NCBI GenBank assembly: GCA_900769955.1
Contig: CAAGIP010000005.1
Span: 1 to 9,939 of the forward strand
DNA length: 9,939 nt
Direction: 5' to 3'
From: Spirochaetia bacterium
Lineage (GTDB): Bacteria > Spirochaetota > Spirochaetia > Sphaerochaetales > Sphaerochaetaceae
This document shows, piece after piece, positions 1-5,770 of the stretch. The position numbers and the translations under genes are program-made. The notes beneath the pieces were generated by a model. It did not search any database and was not told the origin of the DNA. It worked only from the letters and a program-made list of their open reading frames with translations. How positions within the stretch are numbered: position 1 is the stretch's first letter; each line of letters begins with the position of its first letter.

Positions 1-212
1 GGGATCCCTTGCACTAAAAAGTGCACGTGATCCTCTTCCATCCCTATCTCTATAAACCTTATTTCATACCTCTCTTCTATCCCAAGGCACACCAGCCTGA
101 GTGTTTCCTCCACTTCTTGCGTGAATACCTTTTTTCTGTATTTCGCCGGAAACACAAGATGGAATAATAGGAGTGTACGGTTATGGCTCTTCGCTATGTG
201 CTCATCGCTCAT
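1..212 (-). CDS. tnpA: IS200/IS605-family transposase TnpA, N-terminal 70 residues (runs off left edge)
   Basis: Single-strand DNA transposase of the HUH (Y1) type, which cuts and rejoins the hairpin ends of IS200/IS605 elements. Read from the ATG at 212-210, the frame is open to the window edge. It carries the family N-terminus (SHNRTLLLFHLVFPAKYRKK, residues 9-28) and the HUH signature DHVHFLV at residues 61-67, with metal ligands H62 and H64. The catalytic tyrosine of the family lies further downstream, outside the window, so intactness cannot be judged. The family is usually about 130-150 aa. The first upstream in-frame ATG (220-218) meets a stop after three codons, which fixes the start at 212. 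A TATAAT sits only 6 bp upstream, so the mRNA may be nearly leaderless. Family call is confident from motifs; no subfamily is claimed. Confidence 0.88.
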   Translation of the reverse strand, partial: MSDEHIAKSHNRTLLLFHLVFPAKYRKKVFTQEVEETLRLVCLGIEERYEIRFIEIGMEEDHVHFLVQGI

Positions 213-218
213 AACCTC

Positions 219-224
219 ATTATA
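219..224 (-). promoter_or_regulatory. Candidate -10 box of tnpA
   Basis: The minus strand reads a perfect TATAAT here. Transcription would begin around 212, essentially at the tnpA start codon. No convincing -35 was found upstream. Poor translation would fit the low expression known for IS200 transposases, but that is inference. Confidence 0.35.
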
Positions 225-229
225 TCACA

Positions 230-243
230 CGACCCAAGGGTCG
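230..243. repeat. Small perfect hairpin upstream of tnpA, probable IS200 left-end hairpin
   Basis: CGACCC-AA-GGGTCG is a 6+6 bp perfect inverted repeat with a 2-nt centre, about 18 bp upstream of the tnpA start. IS200/IS605 elements carry a short subterminal hairpin recognised by TnpA just upstream of tnpA, and this matches in size and place. The exact left end cannot be fixed from the sequence. Confidence 0.55.
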
Positions 244-260
244 GGGAATTCAACCCTCGC

Positions 261-290
261 TTCTTGACACTGCGCGTCTCGTGTCAAGAA
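261..290. repeat. Perfect 10-bp inverted repeat with 10-nt loop behind tnpB
   Basis: TTCTTGACAC at 261-270 is the exact reverse complement of GTGTCAAGAA at 281-290. It lies 5 bp past the stop codon of the IS66 tnpB (minus strand). No T-run follows on either strand, so it is not a standard intrinsic terminator. It could be an mRNA 3' hairpin or the landing site of the IS200-type element. Confidence 0.7.
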
Positions 291-295
291 TCAGA

Positions 296-631
296 TTAAA
301 ATGTCGGGAAGCGTCGCCATGGATCCCCACCCCTCAGAAGCTCCTCTATGTCCTCGAATGTCACTGCCATGGCCTCCTTTTCTGTGGACGGCCACTTGAA
401 GCTCATCCCGAAGCAGGCGAGCCTCTTGCTGAACTCCAGCCAGCCGTTGCTGTCCCAGACTATGGCGGTGACCCTCTTCTTGTCCCTTCCGCAGAAGATG
501 AATATTGACTTCTCCATCGGATCCATGCCCATTTCGCTCCTTACAAGTAGCGAAAGGCTGTCGGCACGCTTCCTCATGTCTGTAAATCCTGGTTTGATGT
601 AGATGCTGTATTCCTTGAGATGATCGAACAT
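296..631 (-). CDS. tnpB: IS66-family accessory protein TnpB (Orf2)
   Basis: A 111-aa protein matching the IS66 Orf2/TnpB family (usual length about 115 aa), a small protein of unclear mechanism required for IS66 transposition. Visible family blocks are YIKPGFTDMRKRADSLSLLV near residues 11-30, DPMEKSIFIFCGRDKKRV near 37-54, then WDSNGWLEFSKRL and FKWP. The start is supported by GGAGG at 639-643, about 7 nt before the ATG. A 7-bp inverted repeat brackets that binding site. No tnpA-type orf1 lies upstream because the element terminus is only 77 bp away, as in IS66 variants that start with tnpB. With tnpC missing, the copy is probably not autonomous. Confidence 0.92.
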   Translation of the reverse strand: MFDHLKEYSIYIKPGFTDMRKRADSLSLLVRSEMGMDPMEKSIFIFCGRDKKRVTAIVWDSNGWLEFSKRLACFGMSFKWPSTEKEAMAVTFEDIEELLRGGDPWRRFPTF

Positions 632-632
632 T

Positions 633-666
633 GGTAGACCTCCTATCTTGATGGCTAAAGTCTACC
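633..666 (-). promoter_or_regulatory. Inverted repeat enclosing the tnpB ribosome binding site
   Basis: GGTAGAC at 633-639 and GTCTACC at 660-666 are perfect 7-bp complements. On the tnpB mRNA the GGAGG sequence lies at the 3' foot of this stem-loop, overlapping it by one base. Pairing could limit ribosome access and dampen TnpB production. This role is inferred from position only. Confidence 0.4.
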
Positions 667-708
667 TTATATTTATATATTAATACGGTGTGTTTATTTG
701 ACGCTTAC

Positions 709-1359
709 GTCGGGGCAGGAAAGTCCACGACACTCAGGTACACATTCTCCAGGCTCCCCAAGAAGCAGTACAGCGTGCTGCAGATGACCGGCGGCTCATG
801 GTCCTTCACCGAGCTGCTCAGGTCCTGCTCCAACAGCATGAACGTCTACACCAGGACCAGCCAGCAGACAATGATGCTGAAGCAGATAGCCGACGGCTAT
901 GCCTCGATAAGGGAGAGTGGAGCGACCCCGCTCCTCTTCATTGACGAGGCCCACCTCTTCCAGCAGGACGTGTTCAGGCAGCTCCACCTCGTTGCGCAGC
1001 CGTTCCCCACGAGCAGGGTGGTTCCGGTGGTAATGTGCGGGCAGGAATCGCTTATAGACAAGCTCTCAGACCCTTTCTGCAAGCCTCTGATGAGCCGCAT
1101 CATCGACGGATACAACATCCATGCGATGGGAATCGAGGAGTACAGGAACTACATGAAGCACCAGGTCGAGGTGATAGGAGGCACCCAGGACATCTTCGAC
1201 GACGCGGCGCTCACGGTCATCCACCAGTCCACCGCCGGACTTCCGAGGAGGGTCAACGAGACGGCGCTGCTGGCTTTGAAGGAGGCTATGGACAGGGGTG
1301 CACATACGGTGACGGCCGACATGGTAAGGCTGGTCAGCAAGAAGTGGTGGGAGAAGTGA
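709..1359 (+). pseudogene. AAA+ ATPase of ExeA/TniB-like transposition helper type, N-terminus removed by IS66
   Basis: The frame encodes an AAA+ ATPase of the kind paired with DDE integrases in Tn7/Tn5053/Mu-like elements and annotated as ExeA-like. Native sequence starts at 709 with VGAGKSTT, the second half of Walker A. Walker B is LLFIDEAH, followed by VVMCGQESLIDKL and LMSRI (sensor region) and STAGLPRRVN (sensor 2). About 40-50 N-terminal residues typical of the family are missing. The frame formally extends back to a GTG at 688, but codons before 709 lie inside the IS66 terminus. They put Ala at the place of the first P-loop glycine, so ATP binding is probably lost. The partner integrase gene is absent from the window. 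High GC and frequent AGG codons differ from the chromosomal genes to the right, suggesting transfer. Confidence 0.82.
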
Positions 1360-1367
1360 TCGCCGAG

Positions 1368-1628
1368 ATGAACAAGAAGGAAAGAGGAATCGTCAACAGA
1401 CGCCTTGAAGCCTTCGTGGCGGCATTGTGTGCCGAGACGGAGGCCCTCCGGTCCTTTCTGGAGGATTTCAGGGATATGGAGGAGGACAAGCTCGACAGCT
1501 TCCCCGACGCCCTCCTGGACTCGCCTGCAGGCCTGTTGATAGAGGAGCACATTGGAATGCTTGATGAGAGGATTGATGCCATCGACGAAATCGAGTCGGA
1601 ACTGGAGTCCTCCTTCACCGGTATATAG
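1368..1628 (+). CDS. Small acidic protein (86 aa), probable mobile-element cargo
   Basis: The reading frame begins 9 bp after the AAA+ ATPase stop and ends TAG at 1626-1628. It starts MNKKERGIVNRRL and is then strongly acidic and helix-prone, ending LDERIDAIDEIESELESS, which suggests a coiled coil. The layout (basic start, FPDALLDSPAG turn, acidic heptad-like tail) resembles from memory a widespread small hypothetical protein of Bacillota phages and mobile elements, but no function is known to me. The start is uncertain: GTG at 1356 in the same frame overlaps the upstream stop, and the only purine-rich site (GGGAG, 1349-1353) is 2 nt from GTG and 14 nt from ATG. Tight spacing implies co-transcription with the ATPase, followed by a terminator at 1669. 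Confidence 0.55.
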   Translation: MNKKERGIVNRRLEAFVAALCAETEALRSFLEDFRDMEEDKLDSFPDALLDSPAGLLIEEHIGMLDERIDAIDEIESELESSFTGI

Positions 1629-1668
1629 TTGACTGTATGCATACCCCAGGATTAGCATTGCCCCATAT

Positions 1669-1694
1669 TGGCTGGTCGTTTGACCGGCCATTTT
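1669..1694 (+). terminator. Intrinsic terminator after the AAA+ ATPase / small ORF unit
   Basis: A 9-bp stem (1669-1677 with 1682-1690, one G-T pair) closes a GTTT loop and is followed by TTTT. It lies 40 bp after the small ORF. From here to about 1797 the DNA is AT-rich and I see no gene in it. Confidence 0.75.
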
Positions 1695-1800
1695 CAATGC
1701 CGTGATCAATACAATTTAATATGCAAAACGGACACTCTCTGAAACAATAAGATATTGTGCAAAAACTAAACTCAAATAATGTGTAACTCTATACCACCAG

Positions 1801-2109
1801 CTCGTTTATGTACATCTGGGCGGCGGTTACGCAAAAGAAATGCGTGGACCCCACTGGTGCTATGTTGTGAAGAACAATGGCCAGAAGCTGACGATCATTC
1901 CGCTGACCTCCATCAAGGAGGATTCCGGCCCAGCCAAGGAGCCTTTTGAGCTGGATATTGATGAGGGCAACGGCAAGAAAGGTCGTATGCACTTTGATGA
2001 TATGCGCTCCATTGATAAGATGCGCGTCATTGAGAAAAAAGGGTACCGTTCTGTCTGCACACCAAGAGCCGACATTGAAGCAGCGTTAAAGAAATATATG
2101 GGTTTATAA
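1801..2109 (+). pseudogene. PemK/MazF-like toxin, 5' end missing
   Basis: PemK/MazF proteins are small SH3-like-barrel ribonucleases that cut mRNA and are normally held by a co-transcribed antitoxin. Family-like sequence begins at 1801 with LVYVHLGGGYAKEMRGPHWC, the first beta strand and following loop. It continues through KLTIIPLTSIKED and DDMRSIDKMRV, which matches the conserved MazF segment near RTIDKxR. The frame is open back to 1780 without a start codon, and the first ATG (1840) would delete the first strand. The gene therefore seems to have lost only its start and a few residues, probably at a junction with the mobile segment to the left. No antitoxin gene is visible on either side. 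If translated from 1840 it would give 89 aa and probably be inactive. Confidence 0.65.
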
Positions 2110-2116
2110 AACTAGC

Positions 2117-2152
2117 ACAGGTTGATGGGAAAATTCCTCATCAGCCTGTTTT
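2117..2152 (+). terminator. Strong intrinsic terminator after the PemK-like gene
   Basis: A 13-bp stem (2117-2129 with 2137-2149, two G-T pairs) with a 7-nt loop AAAATTC is followed by TTTATTAT. It starts 8 bp after the PemK-like stop codon. Confidence 0.88.
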
Positions 2153-2182
2153 ATTATGCTTCCAACACTTCGATTTTAAGGG

Positions 2183-2364
2183 GGTGTGTTCACCTTTTAA
2201 CGTTTACTTTTATACCCGCGCTGATTTGAAACCCTATCGTTTGCAGGGGTGTTCACAATTTAACGATTACTCGGGAGAAATCAGTGGATATGTTCCCACA
2301 AAACCCATCTGGAGCAAAATAAAAGAAGGCTTTTCCAGTTTTGTCGTACTATTTAACGTTTAAC
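2183..2364. repeat. Cluster of IS66-type terminal sequences without a transposase
   Basis: Read on the minus strand, 2207 begins GTAAACGTTAAAAGGTGAAC and 2270 begins GTAATCGTTAAATTGTGAAC. Both then run into ACACCC or ACCCC. A degenerate third copy begins GTTAAACGTTAAATAG at 2364. All resemble the IS66 terminus at 708 (GTAAGCGTCAAATAAACA) and all point the same way. The 286-bp gap between the PemK-like gene and the methyltransferase gene holds nothing else except terminators, so it appears to be built from eroded or nested IS66 ends. Confidence 0.6.
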
Positions 2365-2367
2365 CTT

Positions 2368-2389
2368 GAAAAAGCCTTATATTATAAGG
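2368..2389 (-). terminator. Intrinsic terminator of the cyuA-cutC-M81-rlmD operon
   Basis: On the minus strand CCTTAT-AAT-ATAAGG forms a 6-bp stem followed by CTTTTTC, 6 bp after the methyltransferase stop. The stem is short and AT-rich, so efficiency may be modest. A larger alternative stem pairs 2326-2334 with 2370-2378 (AAGGCTTTT with AAAAGCCTT). Confidence 0.6.
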
Positions 2390-2395
2390 GTTTAT

Positions 2396-3562
2396 TTAGT
2401 CAGGTGTGTTCACTCTTGACATCAATACTACCGTCTCGACGTGTTCTGTTCTTGGGAACATGTCTATGGGCTGTGATCCGTAGACTTTGTATGGACCATA
2501 CTTAAGAAGGTACTTGATGTCCCTGTTCTGGGTATGGGGATCGCATGAGATGTAGACGATGCTCTCCGGTGCAAGTTTTATGAGGGATGAGAGGAATCTT
2601 TCATCCGAGCCCGCACGGGGAGGATCGAGGAAGACTGTATCGAAGTGTTCCTTACGCTTTGCAGCTTCCTTACAGTACACGGAAGCATCGCCGGTGATGA
2701 ATGAAATGTTGTCACGTCCGTTGAGTTCTGCATTGACCTCCGCATCGGCAACCGCATTGGGATTAAGCTCCACGCACACTACTTCCCTAGCTTTCAGGGA
2801 AGCGACAAGTCCTATAGTCCCGGTTCCTGAGTATGCATCAAGCACTCTTTCCTTTCCCGTGAGGCGGGCCATTCTGACAGCTATTTTATAGAGTACTTCC
2901 GTCTGCTTTGCATTGATCTGGTAAAACGAGAGAGGGGAAAGGCGTACCTTCATTCCGCAGAGCTCATCGTCAATGTAGCCTTTACCGTAAAGGACCTTAA
3001 CAGGTGAGTTCTGGTCTGTGACCATGGAGTCTTCCCTTCTGTTTACCTGTGCCGTAATCGTCTTTACTTCCGGATGCATCTGCTTAAGTGCATTCACAAA
3101 TTCAGTCAGTGGGGGAATAGTGTCGCAGCCGAAGATGAGAAGCACGAGTACCTCTCCTGAGATGTGTCCCCTTCTCAGGAGCACATGGCGGAGCTCGCCT
3201 GTCCTTCTGTCCTCATCAAAGGGTTTTATGCCATAGGTCTTCATCAGTTTCCTGACGGATCTGAGGATATCGGATGCACCTTCAAACTCCAGCATGCAAT
3301 CCTTTACCGCAATGAGACGGTGAGAGTTCTTTCTGTACAGTCCCGTTGCTATCGCACCCTTATGGTCATATCCGACAACGGCCTGAACCTTATCCCTGTA
3401 TCTCTTTTCCTCGGAGCCTATTATCGTGGCAACGGGACCGAATCCCTTAAGACAGCGGCATGCGACCCTGGTCTTTTCCTCAAGCTCTTCTTCATAGGGG
3501 ATGACTGCATAGGTACAGCCTCCGCAGTACGGTGAAAGCGGACAGATATCCTGTTTTCTCAT
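2396..3562 (-). CDS. rlmD: 23S rRNA (uracil-C5)-methyltransferase, RlmD/RumA family, no TRAM domain
   Basis: SAM-dependent enzyme that makes 5-methyluridine in 23S rRNA (U1939 in E. coli numbering, possibly also U747). Residues C7, C13, C16 and C89 match the 4Fe-4S ligand pattern CxxxxxCxxC...C. LSFYQINAKQTE (211-222), DAYSGTGTIG (242-251), DPPRAG (313-318), the nucleophile C340 in YISCDP and E374 in FPRTEHVETVVL complete the catalytic set. At 388 aa it is shorter than E. coli RlmD because it begins directly at the Fe-S motif and lacks the N-terminal TRAM domain. The start has GAGGAG 6-7 nt upstream, and its ATG overlaps the M81 stop (ATGA), implying coupled translation. The last residues VNTPD are encoded by an 11-bp repeat also found in the adjacent IS66-end cluster. 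Whether it is RlmD-, RlmCD- or TrmA-like in specificity cannot be decided from sequence alone. Confidence 0.9.
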   Translation of the reverse strand: MRKQDICPLSPYCGGCTYAVIPYEEELEEKTRVACRCLKGFGPVATIIGSEEKRYRDKVQAVVGYDHKGAIATGLYRKNSHRLIAVKDCMLEFEGASDILRSVRKLMKTYGIKPFDEDRRTGELRHVLLRRGHISGEVLVLLIFGCDTIPPLTEFVNALKQMHPEVKTITAQVNRREDSMVTDQNSPVKVLYGKGYIDDELCGMKVRLSPLSFYQINAKQTEVLYKIAVRMARLTGKERVLDAYSGTGTIGLVASLKAREVVCVELNPNAVADAEVNAELNGRDNISFITGDASVYCKEAAKRKEHFDTVFLDPPRAGSDERFLSSLIKLAPESIVYISCDPHTQNRDIKYLLKYGPYKVYGSQPIDMFPRTEHVETVVLMSRVNTPD

Positions 3563-5025
3563 ATAAGCTCCTCAAAAACTGTCTGAAACTCCTTATCCAG
3601 CGGATAGATCGGTCGCTTAACCTTCTTATACCTCACCTTCTCCAGATCCTCATATGTGGCACCTTCAGTGAGCACCAGTATGGATGCGGAAGCAAGCTTC
3701 TTCAGTTCCGGTTCAAGATATCCCAGTTTGACCGTTATCACAAGAGTGCGTGAGGGATCGATTCCGAGTACTTCCATCATCTCAGGCTCATAGCAACCGA
3801 TGTGGTCCTCTGTCACTATGACATCAAAGCCGCCTGTCTTTATGAGGGCAGTTCGGGTATGTGTCTCCCCGAATGATTCACAGAGAGAAGCCACTGTTCC
3901 TTCGAATTCAATGGGAGATGATACTGTATGGTCGATCTTTCCTCCGAGTCTTCCCTTCACTCTTTTTCCAACTCCCGCGGCAAAGCACTGGGATGCAGTC
4001 TCAGGATCATAAATGGCCTGATAAACCACAGGGGGATCAAGGTGTGACATCGTGTCATCATTCATCATAAGGCGGAGGAATGACGTAACGTCTCCGGAGG
4101 CACCCGCAGTCGGGTTATCCCCGCTGTCGGAAAGAACCACAGGTGTCTTTCCTTCCCTTATATACTGCTTCGCTTTTTCAAGTGTCTCTTCAGGAGGAAG
4201 CGCTTCAGTGCAGAAAACGAAATCAGACCTTCGGGTCCAGAGATATTCCGCATTTCTTTTTGCATAATGGGTAGCATGCTCCTTTGAGACGGAGGATATT
4301 ACCAGGGATGTGACTCCTGCATCCTCAGTATCTGCCCAGGGGAATCCCATAAGCATCGAGGCTGAAAGTATCCCCTCTTCCTTTTCGCACTTTCTGACCA
4401 GTTCCATCACGCTTTTCATGGGCTCTGTGGAGGTCTCACTCTTTTCCCCTGCGATCAGGAAGGGGATTCTTACGGCACTCATGTGGCACTTCGTACCGCC
4501 AAGAAGCGTGAGGAGCAGATGTGCCGCCGCACACCCCGTATCATAGGCATCGGTATGGGGTGCGCATTTATAGCCAATGAAGGCATCTGCGTTTGCAAGC
4601 ATCTCCTCTGTCATGGTTGCATGCATGTCAAGGGAAACAACGATGGGGACACCGGGACAGATTTTCCTGACCCGCTTCAGGATGTCACCTTCGGCAGCTC
4701 CTGTTTTTCTCACCCTCATCGAGCCGTGAAGCGCAAGACAGATTCCGTCTACGGGAAGCGTTGCTTCCAGATCGGAAAGGAATTCATCCCTTAATGCAAC
4801 GTATATATCATGGTCCCACTCCCCGCCGGGGACGGCCCGGGCGTGGAGTGACGTGACAGTTTCGATTCCGTTTGCTTCCAGCGTCCTGATTATTCCTCCC
4901 ATGGCATCTTCCCGCTGGGAGTGATAAAGCTCCTTACCGCGGCGGACTGTGATCTCCCGCTCTCCCGTAACCATCGGATTGAACGTATCCGATTCATGGT
5001 GGAATCCACCGGTAAAGACTCTCAT
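3559..5025 (-). CDS. M81-family metallopeptidase, MlrC-like (DUF1485 plus MlrC C-terminal domain)
   Basis: A 488-aa zinc metallohydrolase of the family that includes microcystinase MlrC, which cleaves linearised microcystin. Most members have unknown substrates. The N-terminal domain opens with FTGGFHHESDTFNP, followed by GICLALHGSM (94-103). The metal-site pattern SLDMHATM (131-138) and PHTDAYDTG (156-164) gives D133, H135 and H157, with the spacing reported for MlrC. MLMGFPWADTEDAG (224-237) and VVLSDSGDNPTAGASGD (296-312) mark the start of the C-terminal MlrC domain. No signal peptide or membrane segment is visible, so it should be cytoplasmic. Its start codon overlaps the cutC stop by one base (TGATG) and lacks a clear ribosome binding site, so translation probably depends on coupling. 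Context suggests hydrolysis of a small amide or peptide; substrate unknown. Confidence 0.9.
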   Translation of the reverse strand: MRVFTGGFHHESDTFNPMVTGEREITVRRGKELYHSQREDAMGGIIRTLEANGIETVTSLHARAVPGGEWDHDIYVALRDEFLSDLEATLPVDGICLALHGSMRVRKTGAAEGDILKRVRKICPGVPIVVSLDMHATMTEEMLANADAFIGYKCAPHTDAYDTGCAAAHLLLTLLGGTKCHMSAVRIPFLIAGEKSETSTEPMKSVMELVRKCEKEEGILSASMLMGFPWADTEDAGVTSLVISSVSKEHATHYAKRNAEYLWTRRSDFVFCTEALPPEETLEKAKQYIREGKTPVVLSDSGDNPTAGASGDVTSFLRLMMNDDTMSHLDPPVVYQAIYDPETASQCFAAGVGKRVKGRLGGKIDHTVSSPIEFEGTVASLCESFGETHTRTALIKTGGFDVIVTEDHIGCYEPEMMEVLGIDPSRTLVITVKLGYLEPELKKLASASILVLTEGATYEDLEKVRYKKVKRPIYPLDKEFQTVFEELI

Positions 5026-5768
5026 CAGAAACGGCCCATTATATCACCGACACGCGATGAAGAAGTATGGCTTACGGTGAATTCACTCTGTCTGAGGAGG
5101 CCTCCCATGTAGATGTGTCCGGGATGGAACTCCATGAGGCTCCTTCTTTCTTCAGGAAGGAAGATGTGGTACTCCTTAGCACCGATCTTTTCCCTCATCT
5201 TATCGAAGTTTCTTTCAGTAAGCCCGCATCCGGGCATTATTATAACGCGATCCCCTGCAATGCGGACAAGTTCTGCAAGAAGATCGGCACCTTCAGGGAC
5301 GGTTGCTTCCTGACCGCTTGTGAGGATGCGGTCCACACCAAGTGAGATGAGATCATCAAGGGCCTTATAGGGATCCCTTGTCATGTCAAATGCCCGGTGG
5401 AAGGTGACGGACAGCGGACGTGCGAGCTCTATGAGTTCTGCCGAGCGCTTCATGTCCACATCCCCTTCAGGGGTCAGGATTCCGAATACGATGCCGTTTA
5501 TACCGGTATCCTTAAATGCCTTTATGTCTTCCTTCATGACTTCAAACTCCTCATCGGAGTAGCAGAAGTCCCCGCCGCGCGGGCGTATCATCACATTTAT
5601 CTTAATGTCAGTGAGCTTCTTTGCAGTCCTGACCGTACCGATGGTGGGTGTGAGCCCTCCCTCAAATAGGTCACTGCAAAGTTCGACACGGTCCGCACCG
5701 CCCTTTTCAGCGGCAATTACCGACTCAACAGATTCCAGACATATTTCTATCAATGGTCTTTCCGCCAT
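5025..5768 (-). CDS. cutC: CutC family protein (copper homeostasis annotation)
   Basis: A 247-aa TIM-barrel protein of normal length for CutC. Family blocks are EICLESVESVIAAEKGGADRVELCSDL near residues 8-34 (split here as IEICLESVESV and GADRVELCSDL), GGLTPTIGTV, VMIRPRGGDFCYS (59-71), GIVFGILTPEGDVD (92-105), VTFHRAFDM (121-129), RILTSGQEAT and IIMPGCGLTERN. Conserved Cys10 and Cys31 are present. CutC was named for copper tolerance and binds Cu(I) in some species, but its enzymatic role is unresolved. The start is supported by GGAGGA about 7 nt upstream, placed inside the end of cyuA. The gene sits 2 bp after cyuA and overlaps the M81 gene by one base, so it is firmly part of this operon. 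Confidence 0.92.
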   Translation of the reverse strand: MAERPLIEICLESVESVIAAEKGGADRVELCSDLFEGGLTPTIGTVRTAKKLTDIKINVMIRPRGGDFCYSDEEFEVMKEDIKAFKDTGINGIVFGILTPEGDVDMKRSAELIELARPLSVTFHRAFDMTRDPYKALDDLISLGVDRILTSGQEATVPEGADLLAELVRIAGDRVIIMPGCGLTERNFDKMREKIGAKEYHIFLPEERRSLMEFHPGHIYMGGLLRQSEFTVSHTSSSRVGDIMGRF

Positions 5769-5770
5769 AA

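Larger units (their letters stand above)
291..708 (-). mobile_element. IS66-family element remnant (one terminus plus tnpB; tnpC missing)
   Basis: On the minus strand the element begins at 708 with GTAAGCGTCAAATAAACA. IS66-family terminal repeats typically begin GTAAGCG, so this is taken as the true end. tnpB follows at 631. The large DDE transposase gene tnpC, normally right after tnpB, is absent: a hairpin and an IS200-type tnpA occupy its place. The terminus abuts the AAA+ ATPase reading frame at 709, so the insertion broke that gene. The expected 8-bp target duplicate would be 709-716 (GTCGGGGC), but its partner lies outside the window or is lost. The left boundary given is approximate. 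Confidence 0.7.

Noticed and set aside
281..602. Plus-strand frames opposite tnpB
   Set aside because: Shadows of the confidently identified IS66 tnpB on the minus strand.
688..708. GTG at 688 as start of the AAA+ ATPase
   Set aside because: Codons 688-708 are the IS66 terminus read in frame; the native ATPase sequence begins at 709 and lacks its N-terminus.
1035..1367. Long upstream extension of the small acidic ORF, overlapping the ATPase gene
   Set aside because: The translated part before 1356 is arginine/glycine-rich shadow sequence of the ATPase frame with no family resemblance.
1149..1709. 186-aa minus-strand reading frame opposite the ATPase and small ORF
   Set aside because: It is antisense to two better-supported frames in GC-rich DNA, shows no motif, and runs through the terminator at 1669-1694.
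2181..2413. CRISPR-like spaced repeats (GTGTTCAC...TTTAACG)
   Set aside because: Copies differ, spacing is irregular (about 63, then 94 bp) and the units match IS66 termini.
2183..2413. GGTGTGTTCAC pair as target-site duplication of a 220-bp miniature element
   Set aside because: No matching inverted ends lie just inside the pair, and IS66 makes 8-bp duplications; the repeat is itself part of an IS66-like end.
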